A stretch of 42,694 bases of DNA from JADFJB01 sp964464595 (GTDB taxonomy: Bacteria > Zhuqueibacterota > JdFR-76 > DREG01), in the NCBI GenBank assembly GCA_964464595.1, contig CAYXGW010000043.1:1-42694 (forward strand). Reading direction: 5' to 3'. Shown here in pieces: positions 1 to 7,843 of the stretch. The position numbers and the translations under genes were made by a program. The stretch's first letter is position 1, and each line of letters opens with the position of its first letter. Below the pieces are notes generated by a model. That model searched no databases, was not told the origin of the DNA, and was given only the letters and a program-made list of their open reading frames with translations.

Positions 1-2
1 TT

Positions 3-812
3 CTCAAGAAAGACTCTGAGATTGCAAGAAAGAATGCTGAGCTTTTAAATATTGATAACAAACTTGAACGAGCAAGTTTGGATTCCTTGAATACAGATTT
101 AACAGCCCAAAAAGACCAGCTCGAAAAACAAGTGGTATTGATAACAGCACGCATTGACTCAACTCAAAAACGCAATGAAGAACGACTACAATTAGCCAAT
201 AATGCGCTTAAGAAAGAGAGATCAAAAGTTCAGTCCGATAAGAGTACAATAAACGATTTGTTAGCACAAATATCGGGATTAAAGGAAGACATTAAAAGTA
301 CCCAAGATGAAAAAGAACAAATCGAGAAAATAACGGAATCGCCTTATTGGTCAGATTCTAGGGTTCAACGAATGATTGTGGCTAATAATTTGTTTGATAG
401 GACAAGGAACCCGGATGGCATTGGCATCAAACACCAATATGAACCAAAAATCATAACGGGTGACTCAATAATTATTGACCATACCACAAACCTCACTTGG
501 CAAAAGACAGGCTCAAACAATTATGTGAATTATGACGAAGCAGAAGCATATATTAAAATGCTTCGCACTGATGAATTCGCTGGATACGATGATTGGCGTT
601 TGCCGACATTGGAAGAAGCGATGTCGCTTATGGAGCCAGTAGAGAAAAACGGCAATCTATTTATAGATTCCTATTTTGCTCCAAAACAGATATTCATTTG
701 GACTTCGGATAAAGGAAGCGACTCGAATGCTTTGGTAGTCGATTTCAGCATTGGTTACTGCTATTATGCCCCTATCAATGACCGCGAACATTACATTAGA
801 GCAGTACGCTGA
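3..812 (+). CDS. Lcl_C (DUF1566) domain protein, 5' end outside window
   Basis: The reading frame is open from the left edge (first full codon at 3), so the N-terminus is missing. A TTG at 78 is in frame but is not a credible start, because the residues before it (KLERASLDSLN) align with the middle of the paralogue at 1140-2351 (KLERKRLDSLY). What remains is a charged coiled coil followed by an Lcl_C/DUF1566 domain, seen as the NLTWQ motif, the DDWRLPTLEEAMSLME motif and the terminal YIRAVR. Lcl_C domains have a C-type-lectin-like fold and are usually extracytoplasmic; their ligand is generally unknown. By analogy with the paralogue the lost part should hold a cytoplasmic tail and one membrane helix. 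The TGA stop aligns with a Gly codon in the paralogue, and similarity continues for eight codons past it. No enzymatic role can be assigned. Confidence 0.8.
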   Translation, partial: LKKDSEIARKNAELLNIDNKLERASLDSLNTDLTAQKDQLEKQVVLITARIDSTQKRNEERLQLANNALKKERSKVQSDKSTINDLLAQISGLKEDIKSTQDEKEQIEKITESPYWSDSRVQRMIVANNLFDRTRNPDGIGIKHQYEPKIITGDSIIIDHTTNLTWQKTGSNNYVNYDEAEAYIKMLRTDEFAGYDDWRLPTLEEAMSLMEPVEKNGNLFIDSYFAPKQIFIWTSDKGSDSNALVVDFSIGYCYYAPINDREHYIRAVR

Positions 813-1139
813 GGACAATCATCGAGCATTCGATTATTTTGTTGGTCTTTGATTGTTTTTTTTGCTATCTTACTAATCTGGATTTATGGAAGTTAATGCA
901 GTTTCTTCTATTGTGTTTTGATTTAAAATAACCGATCCTGTTCGCTTCGATAACCTACAACTCTCTCCAAAGTGTATAGTTTGAAATTGCAAATTTTCCA
1001 TCTAAAAAGCACCCTTCTTTTTTAACACAAATATTTGAATTTACCCCTTAAATAGGGCTAGTTCTTTGTAGGTAGCTTTAATTGTTTTTTTAATTCCTAA
1101 TCTTTATTGGTGATATTGGATTGATAAAGAAGTCTAATC
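813..1139. other. Intergenic region between Lcl_C paralogues
   Basis: This AT-rich gap of 327 bases separates the two paralogous genes. The first 24 bases still resemble the 3' end of the second gene (CGAGCATTCGATTA against CGAGCCTTCGATAA), which supports tandem duplication of the whole unit. Runs of T at about 856-862 and 1084-1092 follow no strong hairpin. I see no RNA gene, clear promoter pair or additional ORF. Confidence 0.5.
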
Positions 1140-2351
1140 ATGTGCAATGAAGATAAAAAAGGTTCTGCAGAATTATCTAAACTTCAGATTGAAAAATTGC
1201 AGTCTGAAATTGATAAAAATAAGGCTGAACAACGTGAGAGTGAGAAGCGAACGCAAGAAATTGAAAAGCGCTTAAATCAAAGAATAATATTTGGTATTCC
1301 TGTTTACCAAATTATTGTTGGGGCAATTCTTGCAGGGGTGTTTATTTCGTGTACTTTAATGATGCTAAATCTCAAGCAAAACTCTGACAATGCTAAAAGA
1401 GAAGCTGAGCGTATAAATACTGAAAACAAACTTGAAAGAAAAAGACTTGATTCCCTGTATACGAATATAACAGCTCAAAGTGACCGGCTGGAAAAACAAA
1501 TGGAATTGATATCAGCACGCCTTGATTCAACCAAAAACCACAGCCTGAGAGAATTGGAAATATTTAAAATTGAACTTGAAAATGAAAAATCAAAAAGCCA
1601 ACCTGACCAGAAAAGAATGAACAATTTGTTAGCGCAAATATCGGGATTAGAAAAAGTCATAATAAATTTCCAGTATGAAAAAGCGCAAACTAAGAGAGTT
1701 TTGGAAGCGCTTGATCGACTAGATGTAATAGTTAAACCTAAGCTTGTGAAACAAAATGTTATTGATCGCACAAGCCCGAGATGGGCTGGCATCCCACACA
1801 AAATAAGTGGCAAAGTATTTATTGAGGTTATAGATAATAAAAAAATTGCGAAATCACCTTATTTGTCATCCGTAAGAGCTAAGAATATGATTACAAGAAA
1901 TAATTATTTTGATAAATATTTAAACCCGCAAGGGACTGGCATTAAAAACAAATATAAAGCCAAAAATATAAATGGCGACAAAGTAATTATTGACCGTGCC
2001 AAAAACCTCACCTGGCAACAGGGCGGGTCAGAACATTTTGGGAATAAAAACCAAGTAGAGGCATATATTAGAAAATTACGCCGTGACAAATTCGCCAGTT
2101 TTGATGATTGGCGTTTACCGACATTGGAGGAAGCAATGTCGCTTATGGAGTCAAGAAAGAAAAATGGGAGACTATTTATTGATCCAATTTTTAATCCACA
2201 ACAGAAATACATTTTGACTTCGGATAAACAAAGTGCCTACAGTCCTTGGGTAGTCTATTTCTACGATGGTGGTTCCTGCAGGATCAACCGTATCTTCATC
2301 GGTGGTTACGTCCGAGCGGTTCGTGGAGAACAATTTTCGAGCCTTCGATAA
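1140..2351 (+). CDS. Membrane-anchored coiled-coil protein with C-terminal Lcl_C (DUF1566) domain
   Basis: The 403-residue product begins with a charged cytoplasmic coiled coil (about 1-48). One membrane helix follows at about 50-72 (GIPVYQIIVGAILAGVFIS), then a long periplasmic coiled coil (about 75-185) and an Lcl_C/DUF1566 domain (about 265-395). The domain is marked by NLTWQQGG, DDWRLPTLEEAMSLME and the closing YVRAVRG. The ATG at 1140 fits the domain order, although its ribosome site is weak. Compared with the upstream paralogue it carries about 55 extra residues (about 188-245) between coiled coil and lectin-like domain. Known members of the family are extracytoplasmic and mostly uncharacterised. 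I infer a signal-anchored sensor or adhesin-like surface protein, but partner and ligand are unknown. Two tandem copies suggest recent duplication with divergence concentrated near the C-terminus. Confidence 0.85.
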   Translation: MCNEDKKGSAELSKLQIEKLQSEIDKNKAEQRESEKRTQEIEKRLNQRIIFGIPVYQIIVGAILAGVFISCTLMMLNLKQNSDNAKREAERINTENKLERKRLDSLYTNITAQSDRLEKQMELISARLDSTKNHSLRELEIFKIELENEKSKSQPDQKRMNNLLAQISGLEKVIINFQYEKAQTKRVLEALDRLDVIVKPKLVKQNVIDRTSPRWAGIPHKISGKVFIEVIDNKKIAKSPYLSSVRAKNMITRNNYFDKYLNPQGTGIKNKYKAKNINGDKVIIDRAKNLTWQQGGSEHFGNKNQVEAYIRKLRRDKFASFDDWRLPTLEEAMSLMESRKKNGRLFIDPIFNPQQKYILTSDKQSAYSPWVVYFYDGGSCRINRIFIGGYVRAVRGEQFSSLR

Positions 2352-2372
2352 TTTATATTATACTCTAATAAC

Positions 2373-2434
2373 CGATTCCATCGCTTTTTAAAAAAATGAC
2401 ATATAAAAACAGTATTTAGAGAGCGATGGAATCG
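2373..2434. repeat. 13-bp perfect inverted repeat between convergent genes
   Basis: CGATTCCATCGCT at 2373-2385 is matched by AGCGATGGAATCG at 2422-2434, with an AT-rich 36-base spacer. It lies between the convergent Lcl_C gene and the acetyltransferase-like gene. The long loop and absence of a T-run make a simple intrinsic terminator uncertain; a long-loop bidirectional terminator or remnant ends of a small mobile repeat are alternatives. Confidence 0.6.
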
Positions 2435-2460
2435 ATGCCTACCTCTTTAGAATGAGATCT

Positions 2461-3573
2461 TCAAATCTTAATAAAAATCTTCCTGCGATACATCCAGCTT
2501 AAAATTGCCCACCACAAGACAATGTTCAAGATGGCGTATAAAAGCGAGCCGAGCCAGTCGCCGAAAATGGGCGTGACCAGGTTGTTGTAGAACATTCCTT
2601 TCAGCGAAACCTGGCTGCCGTCCGAAAGGGTGAACTTCCACCAATAGAGATTCTTGGCCAGGAAGGATGAGCCGACAAAGGCAAAGATGGAATTCATGCC
2701 GAATACAATAAAGATTTTGCTGCCTTTTTGCTTGCCTTTAATATCGAGCCACCAATAACTGACAGCCAGGCAGAGCAGCGCCAAACCAGCCGTGTAAACC
2801 GAATAACTGCTGGTCCACAATGCTTTGTTGAGGGGCATCCATTCCTGCCAGAACAGGGTGATGATGATGGCAATGGTTCCGGCAATGAATAAACCGTTGG
2901 TTTTCTCCAAAGGCCGGCGATCGGAACGCAGCCATTCCCCGGCAAAATAGCCGAACAGCACGGTTACGATGGCCGGCAGCGTACTGACAATCCCTTCGGG
3001 GTCGTAGTCTTTCTTCCACATGTGGCCTTTGAGCAGCAAGTTATCGAAATACTGGGCAAAGTTGCCGCCAAAAATCCAGGGGTCCTCGCCCTGGCCTGGA
3101 AAAGGCATCAATGTCATCAAGCCCCAGTAGCCCAACAGCAGTGCGAGTAAAACGGCAATAATGCCCTTTTTCTTAAAGTGCAGAATAATCATCGAAGCGC
3201 AGAAATAGCACACGCCTAATCGAAACAGCACGCCGGGAATTCTCATGCCCGAAACATCGAAGCGAGGGTAAAGGCTTAAGAACCATCCCAAACCGACCAA
3301 GATTAAGCTTCGCCTGATAATATTCCAATAAACCGGCAACCTGCTTTGATTTAATTGCATTCGTTTGCCATAGGAAAATGCCATGGCCGTTCCCATGATG
3401 AACAGGAAGAACGGAAATACCAGATCCGTTGGTGTGCAGCCGTGCCATGCGGCGTGTCTTAACGGCGGCAGCACATAACTCCAGCTGCCGGGATTATTGA
3501 CTAAAATCATCAGAATAATGGTTGCGCCGCGAAAAGCATCTAACGAAGTTAAGCGATTTGATGAGGATTCCAT
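2461..3573 (-). CDS. Heparan-alpha-glucosaminide N-acetyltransferase-like membrane protein (COG4299/DUF5009)
   Basis: This 370-residue polytopic membrane protein opens with LTSLDAFRGATIILMILVNN and the segment RHAAWHGCTPTDLVFPFFLF, the hallmark of the COG4299 family related to human HGSNAT. His40 in RHAAWHG aligns, from memory of the family, with the histidine used in acetyl transfer by the human enzyme. HGSNAT acetylates a terminal glucosamine across a membrane. Bacterial relatives, sometimes called NagX, are found near amino-sugar genes but are poorly characterised. About ten hydrophobic segments follow. A ribosome site (AAAGGAAAT) precedes the ATG. It lies 71 bases downstream of a sodium:solute symporter on the same strand, so joint use of a sugar substrate is plausible. 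The gene appears richer in G+C than most of the window. Confidence 0.85.
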   Translation of the reverse strand: MESSSNRLTSLDAFRGATIILMILVNNPGSWSYVLPPLRHAAWHGCTPTDLVFPFFLFIMGTAMAFSYGKRMQLNQSRLPVYWNIIRRSLILVGLGWFLSLYPRFDVSGMRIPGVLFRLGVCYFCASMIILHFKKKGIIAVLLALLLGYWGLMTLMPFPGQGEDPWIFGGNFAQYFDNLLLKGHMWKKDYDPEGIVSTLPAIVTVLFGYFAGEWLRSDRRPLEKTNGLFIAGTIAIIITLFWQEWMPLNKALWTSSYSVYTAGLALLCLAVSYWWLDIKGKQKGSKIFIVFGMNSIFAFVGSSFLAKNLYWWKFTLSDGSQVSLKGMFYNNLVTPIFGDWLGSLLYAILNIVLWWAILSWMYRRKIFIKI

Positions 3574-3615
3574 TCTATTTCCTTTTGTTTAAATCACTTC
3601 ATTGTTTTGCCGCCA

Positions 3616-3636
3616 CCCTTCGACTCCGCTCAGGGG
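3616..3636. repeat. REP-like dispersed palindromic element
   Basis: The sequence CCCTTCGACTCCGCTCAGGG at 3616-3635 is an imperfect palindrome. I recall the same 20-mer as a dispersed intergenic repeat in many unrelated bacterial genomes. Here it sits in the 71-base gap between the symporter and acetyltransferase-like genes and could form a processing or stabilising hairpin in their shared transcript. Only one copy is visible in the window. Confidence 0.55.
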
Positions 3637-3644
3637 CTACATTT

Positions 3645-5045
3645 TTATTGATTACTTTTCCTTAAAAAACCTAATATCCACCAACCTAACGAAACCACAA
3701 GTCCCGGGTACATGGGTTCAATTCCTAAGAGGTAAACCGGTTGGTTGGCAACGGCCATAACATATCCTGAAATCAACCAAAAGACAGAAACCACACTCGT
3801 CGTTGCCATCATTCTGAATGTCGATTCTGTGCTTAGCTTCAACCGCGGGAAAAAGCTGGTCCAGAGTGGGATCAAAAGAACGGGAATAGCGACTGAACCC
3901 AAAATATACCAAATATCGATCACGGATTGAAATCCGATTGCGAGAAAAATAGAAAGAACCAAACTGGCTAGCAAACCCCAACGGGTGAACAGTATGATTT
4001 TTTTTTGATCATCTTTGCTGCCCCGTAATCGCCAGATAAAATCGCGTCCCAGGGTGATGGCAGAAAGAAAGGAAAAACTATCAAGGGAGGACATAATGAT
4101 CGCCAACATTCCAACCAGGAAAATTCCCTTCAATCCGACCGGTAGAACCAGCTCACTCAACAACGGGTATGCCATGACCGGATCGATACCCTCCAGGGCG
4201 AATCGTGCATAAAATCCGGCGGAAAGTGTCATCATATCAAACACAAACCAGAAACCAATAGCTGTAAGAATTCCCTTTTTGGCAATGTTTTCATTTTTCG
4301 CAGCCGAACAGCGTTGGTAAAAAGAAGGACTGACGATTGTCCAAAGTGCGATAATCACCCAGGCTCCTATTTTCTGGATGGATAATTTACCAACCAGGCT
4401 AGTATGGCCGGCGGGTAATTGAGGTAGAAGCTCAAACAGATTGCCAAGTTTAGCCCAGGCAAATGGCAGCAAAATACCAAAACCGGCGAACATCAGAAAA
4501 AATTGCAGGATGTCCGTTCTCACGACAGCGCGAAAACCACCAAACAGGACATAAATTGTAGAGAATAAAGCGCCAACTAGAATTGAAACAGTTATCGACC
4601 AGCCAAAAACCAGGTGGATCAAAACGCCGACCATTAGAACATAGGGAGCGGGGGAGACCAATATAAATGTAAAGAAACTGCCAAGCAGTCCTGTTGATTT
4701 ATTATAGCTGGCATAAAGTTGGTCCGGCAGCGTATAATGCTGGTTGCGATGGATTTTTGGCGCTAAATACAGTGCATAGAGCAGCGCGAAGATATAATAA
4801 AAAAAGCCCTGGGTGAACCAGCTTACCAGCCCGAATTGATAAGTAAATTCGCCAACCCCGAGAATCCCCCCGTAAAACGTGGAAACCAGCGTGGCGACAA
4901 AAGCGCCCAAACTGAGTTTGCGGCCGGCGATGAGAAAATCGTCGTTGCTTTTTTGTTTGGGTGATTTAAAAATACCCAGTACGATTAAACCAATGAAATA
5001 CAGGAGAACAAAAAAGACATCCCAAAAATGAAGTTCAAATTGCAT
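3645..5045 (-). CDS. Sodium:solute symporter family (SSF) transporter
   Basis: The 466-residue product is an integral membrane protein with about 13 hydrophobic helices. Its start is typical of the SSF family (COG0591): a first helix, then DDFLIAGRKLSLGAFVATLVSTFYGG, which corresponds to the conserved FxAGRxxxxxxxxxSxxAxxxGG pattern. Members couple inward sodium flow to uptake of sugars, amino acids, sialic acid or similar solutes; the substrate here cannot be read from sequence. It is the upstream partner of the acetyltransferase-like gene at 2461-3573, which hints at a sugar or amino-sugar. The length is normal for a compact SSF member. The divergent DUF4870 gene begins 140 bases away, so the interval 5046-5185 should hold two promoters; no strong hexamer pair is evident. 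Confidence 0.9.
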   Translation of the reverse strand: MQFELHFWDVFFVLLYFIGLIVLGIFKSPKQKSNDDFLIAGRKLSLGAFVATLVSTFYGGILGVGEFTYQFGLVSWFTQGFFYYIFALLYALYLAPKIHRNQHYTLPDQLYASYNKSTGLLGSFFTFILVSPAPYVLMVGVLIHLVFGWSITVSILVGALFSTIYVLFGGFRAVVRTDILQFFLMFAGFGILLPFAWAKLGNLFELLPQLPAGHTSLVGKLSIQKIGAWVIIALWTIVSPSFYQRCSAAKNENIAKKGILTAIGFWFVFDMMTLSAGFYARFALEGIDPVMAYPLLSELVLPVGLKGIFLVGMLAIIMSSLDSFSFLSAITLGRDFIWRLRGSKDDQKKIILFTRWGLLASLVLSIFLAIGFQSVIDIWYILGSVAIPVLLIPLWTSFFPRLKLSTESTFRMMATTSVVSVFWLISGYVMAVANQPVYLLGIEPMYPGLVVSLGWWILGFLRKSNQ

Positions 5046-5185
5046 ATTAGGATTTTAATGTAACTTTGTTTCAATCACAATAGTAGATTTAAGTTATGAA
5101 TTATCTTAGAAATTTACTGTATCATTACCACTTTTGAGACGTAACTAGATTTTGACCAGATTAATTTATATTCAAAGGAGAAAAA

Positions 5186-5575
5186 ATGGAAAAGTCCAGC
5201 GATTCGGCAATCAACCCAAATGCAGAAATTAGTGCAATTAGCAAAGATGAGAGATTGTGGGCTTTGCTATGTCACATCAGCGCCTTTGCATGTTTTGTCT
5301 TCCCTTTTGGCAATATCATTGCGCCTTTAATTGTCTGGGTTTTAAAGAAAGATGAATCCCCATTCATCGACGACCAGGGAAAAGAAGCCCTCAATTTTCA
5401 AATAACCGTAACGATATTTTTCTTTATATCGATTATATTGGCCTTTGTTTTAATAGGAATTCCTTTATTAATCGGACTATTTTTCTTCAATATTATTTTT
5501 ACGATTATTGCGGCTATAAAAGCCAATGATGGTGAAAAATACAGGTATCCGATCAATATGAGGTTTATTGATTAG
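5186..5575 (+). CDS. DUF4870 (Tic20-like) small membrane protein
   Basis: This 129-residue protein has the DUF4870 pattern: a short soluble N-terminus, then DERLWALLCHISAFACFVFPFGNIIAPLIVWVLKKDESPFIDDQGKEALNFQ, and two more helices ending near AIKANDGEKYRYPI. (The long segment runs from about residue 26.) Members have three to four helices and resemble Tic20, but no biochemical function is established for the bacterial group. A strong ribosome site (AAAGGAGA) lies seven bases before the ATG and fixes the start. It is transcribed alone, divergent from the symporter and convergent with mltF. Confidence 0.85.
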   Translation: MEKSSDSAINPNAEISAISKDERLWALLCHISAFACFVFPFGNIIAPLIVWVLKKDESPFIDDQGKEALNFQITVTIFFFISIILAFVLIGIPLLIGLFFFNIIFTIIAAIKANDGEKYRYPINMRFID

Positions 5576-5635
5576 GATCTGATTAATTTTGTTCACTAAA
5601 AAACACTAGCGTACTAGAATTACAGGACTTATAAG

Positions 5636-5669
5636 ATTTCTCTCCCGCCAGGCGGGATCGAAATGACAG
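5636..5669. repeat. Dispersed-type hairpin repeat
   Basis: TCCCGCC (5643-5649), one base, then GGCGGGA (5651-5657) form a perfect 7-bp stem, followed by TCGAAATGACA. Elements of the form hairpin plus TCGAAATGACA are familiar intergenic repeats of FCB-group genomes. It lies between the convergent DUF4870 and mltF genes. It lacks a T-run, so it is unlikely to be an efficient intrinsic terminator by itself. Confidence 0.5.
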
Positions 5670-5718
5670 TGAGTGGTTTGGGGACGGAGTTTTCAGTCAG
5701 AAACTAACTATGGTTTTT

Positions 5719-7182
5719 TTATTGGGATAAACCTGATGAGTCTTGTGGTGATAATTCCAGGTAGTGCTGGTATCTTTCCAGGATTTCTCTAACATATTTA
5801 ACCGGTTCGGAACCGCGGCAGTAACCAAATTTTACTACCACGTCATTGAAAAATTCCGGTTTTGATTTTTGTTCGAGGTAATATTCCACATTATCTTTCC
5901 ATATATTGGGATTTCCACCAAATTTTATCGCAAGGTTTCTTGCGTCTTGAACATGGCCCTGTCCTACGTTGTAGGATGCAAGAATAATCAGTTTACGCTC
6001 CTCCGGATCTGGTATTTTTTCTTTCCAGTAATTATCAAGCCACTGTAAAAAGCTGACGCCCGCCTTCATGTTTTCAACCGGATCGTAGAGATTGGTCACG
6101 CCAAACATTTTGCCGGTTCTTGTTAAGACTTGCATTAACCCAATAGCTCCCATCCATGATTTTGTGGTTGGGTCGAATTGAGATTCCTGGTAGACCTGGG
6201 ATACCAATAGCCGCCAATCCCAGCCCAGGGAATCGGCATGCTGCTGCAATAATGAATCATAGGGAGAAATACTGCCCTTACCGACATAAAGGAACTCGCT
6301 TTTAACCCGCTTCTTAAAAGCATATCGATTTTTGTAATATTTATTGTAAAGAATATTAAAAAGGGCGCCGGATTTTAATTGTTTTAAGGTTTCATTAATT
6401 GCCTTTTGTAATTCCGGCGAATTTTTTCGTACCGCCCATGCGATTCGCTGGGACAAACTTACTGGCGTAACTACATCGATATTGTCATAATTCGCCTGGT
6501 TAATCAGGGCGACATTTTGATCGGCAATTGCGTATTCAATTTCCTTGTTGGCAATCATTTTAATAAGATCTTCGCTGGTCACACCCACCGGCGCTTCGAT
6601 AATATGAATGTCTCCGCCAATTTCTTCAGATAGATTTTGTAATCTTGAGATGTAAGCCGAGCCTTTGCGAACATGAACCGAATCGCCGATCAAGTCAACC
6701 GGATCGCGAATCAATTCGCGTTCGATTTCATGAAGCTTCATTTTACGCCAGTTGTCCGGCTTTCGTTGAACCAGGACTTGCCGGGTAAGCGTGTGATGCT
6801 CACTGAAAGCCACTCTTTCTTGCCGCTGTTTGGTAACCGTCAAGTTGAATGCGATCAAATCACCTACGCCCTCATTGAGCAATGTGAACATTTCTTCCAG
6901 ATCGTGAGCGAGCACAATATCGAAATCCAGCTTCATGGAGTCAGCAACTTGTGTCAGGAGTTCATATTCAAACCCCATTGGTTGGCCCTGGTAAATAAAA
7001 TAGCTGATTGCCGAATACCCGGTAATTGCCGTCAGCTTACCGCGTTCTTTTATCTGGGCAAGATCGATTTCTACTTTAGGTTGGAATTCTTTCTCGCTTT
7101 GACAACTCGGAGTAAGAAAGAAGAGAAATAAGATTGTCCCGGTTTTAGAAAGGGTTTTGCAGTTGGTTAAGATATTCCGCAT
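5719..7182 (-). CDS. mltF: MltF-type membrane-bound lytic murein transglycosylase
   Basis: The 487-residue protein has MltF architecture. An N-terminal lipoprotein-like signal is followed by Cys27, though the preceding LTPS is an imperfect lipobox. A family 3 solute-binding domain covers about 44-275, and a family 1 SLT domain about 305-450. The catalytic glutamate is Glu333 in YQESQFDP, followed by GAIGLMQV and ASYNVGQGHV, all standard for the lytic transglycosylase fold. It cleaves peptidoglycan between MurNAc and GlcNAc, giving 1,6-anhydro-MurNAc ends. In the characterised Pseudomonas enzyme the solute-binding domain senses muropeptides and controls activity. It should sit in the periplasm, attached to the outer membrane. 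It is monocistronic, 168 bases downstream of tRNA-Asn on the same strand. All catalytic motifs are intact. Confidence 0.93.
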   Translation of the reverse strand: MRNILTNCKTLSKTGTILFLFFLTPSCQSEKEFQPKVEIDLAQIKERGKLTAITGYSAISYFIYQGQPMGFEYELLTQVADSMKLDFDIVLAHDLEEMFTLLNEGVGDLIAFNLTVTKQRQERVAFSEHHTLTRQVLVQRKPDNWRKMKLHEIERELIRDPVDLIGDSVHVRKGSAYISRLQNLSEEIGGDIHIIEAPVGVTSEDLIKMIANKEIEYAIADQNVALINQANYDNIDVVTPVSLSQRIAWAVRKNSPELQKAINETLKQLKSGALFNILYNKYYKNRYAFKKRVKSEFLYVGKGSISPYDSLLQQHADSLGWDWRLLVSQVYQESQFDPTTKSWMGAIGLMQVLTRTGKMFGVTNLYDPVENMKAGVSFLQWLDNYWKEKIPDPEERKLIILASYNVGQGHVQDARNLAIKFGGNPNIWKDNVEYYLEQKSKPEFFNDVVVKFGYCRGSEPVKYVREILERYQHYLELSPQDSSGLSQ

Positions 7183-7310
7183 AATTGAAGAATTTTACTA
7201 AACTGACTTGATTAGATAGTTTGATTAATTAAAGTTAAGTACACCGAAGATCAAAAACAATAGATATTAGGATCCCTAACAATAGTATCAATGGATTAGG
7301 AAAGATAGCA

Positions 7311-7338
7311 AAAGAAAAAGCCATCAAATTTGATGGCT
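7311..7338 (-). terminator. Intrinsic terminator after tRNA-Asn
   Basis: AGCCATCAAATTTGATGGCT at 7319-7338 is a perfect 10+10 palindrome. Reading on the minus strand it is followed by TTTTTCTTTT, and it starts 12 bases beyond the tRNA 3' end. Confidence 0.85.
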
Positions 7339-7350
7339 AATCTTATCAAG

Positions 7351-7423
7351 CTCCGGCGGTAGGACTCGAACCTACGACTTAGTGGTTAACAGCCACTCGC
7401 TCTGCCAGCTGAGCTACGCCGGA
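7351..7423 (-). tRNA. tRNA-Asn (GTT anticodon)
   Basis: A 73-base cloverleaf is complete. The acceptor arms TCCGGCG and CGCCGGA pair seven for seven with discriminator G. The D-arm is AGCTCAGCTGGCAGAGC, the anticodon loop reads CTGTTAACC with anticodon GTT, and the T-arm holds GGTTCGAGTCC. The 3' CCA is not encoded and must be added enzymatically. It has its own promoter and terminator. Confidence 0.96.
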
Positions 7424-7442
7424 ATGTTTTATAACGGTTTTG

Positions 7443-7471
7443 AATATAGTATAATAAATTTCAGGTGTCAA
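7443..7471 (-). promoter_or_regulatory. Sigma-70 promoter of tRNA-Asn
   Basis: On the minus strand TTGACA (7466-7471) is followed after 17 bases by TATATT (7443-7448). Transcription would start around 7436, leaving a leader of about a dozen bases before the mature tRNA end at 7423. A perfect -35 and near-consensus -10 fit a strong stable-RNA promoter. Confidence 0.85.
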
Positions 7472-7772
7472 GCTGTTTCACGGGGTTGTTTAATTCATTG
7501 CCATGATTCACAAAACAACTTCATAAACCAACGAATGCTGGATTCAACAATGGTGTGTATAGATAGACTCCAAAGACTATTGGATGGATTACAGCATGTG
7601 ACGGTTAGAACTAGGAAAATATAGTAGGCAATAGAAAATGATGTTCCCAGAATCATCAGTATGATAAAAGAATTAACGACTGATGATAAAAAAATTGAAA
7701 TGCTAACTTCGAAAATACTTACTGAATCTTAGATATTTAATGATTTTTAGAATTTCGCTTTTACTCCACATG
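7472..7772. other. Gene-poor interval upstream of tRNA-Asn
   Basis: No convincing gene is seen here. A 23-codon frame at 7661-7732 (+), starting MIKELTTDDKKIEML, looks protein-like but is too short to claim. It may be the tail of a decayed gene. The longer plus-strand frame that crosses the tRNA is an antisense artefact. Confidence 0.4.
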
Positions 7773-7809
7773 AAAAAAGTCCCTATCCGAAAACTTCGGA
7801 TAGGGGCTT
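7773..7809 (-). terminator. Intrinsic terminator of the TonB-dependent receptor gene
   Basis: The arms CCCTATCCGAA (7781-7791) and TTCGGATAGGG (7795-7805) form an 11-bp stem with a 3-base loop. On the minus strand this is followed by ACTTTTTT. It lies 35 bases after the receptor stop codon. Confidence 0.88.
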
Positions 7810-7843
7810 TCTTTAAACAACAGGTATGGCGAGCGCTAAGCGG

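Noticed and set aside
78..80. TTG as start of the first Lcl_C gene
   Set aside because: The frame is open to the window edge and the upstream residues align with the paralogue, so the gene begins outside the window.
1..2351. Diversity-generating retroelement
   Set aside because: The lectin-like fold is suggestive, but there is no reverse transcriptase and no template repeat in the window.
7382..7624. Plus-strand 80-codon frame over the tRNA
   Set aside because: It is antisense to an intact tRNA gene, has no ribosome site and no protein-like pattern.
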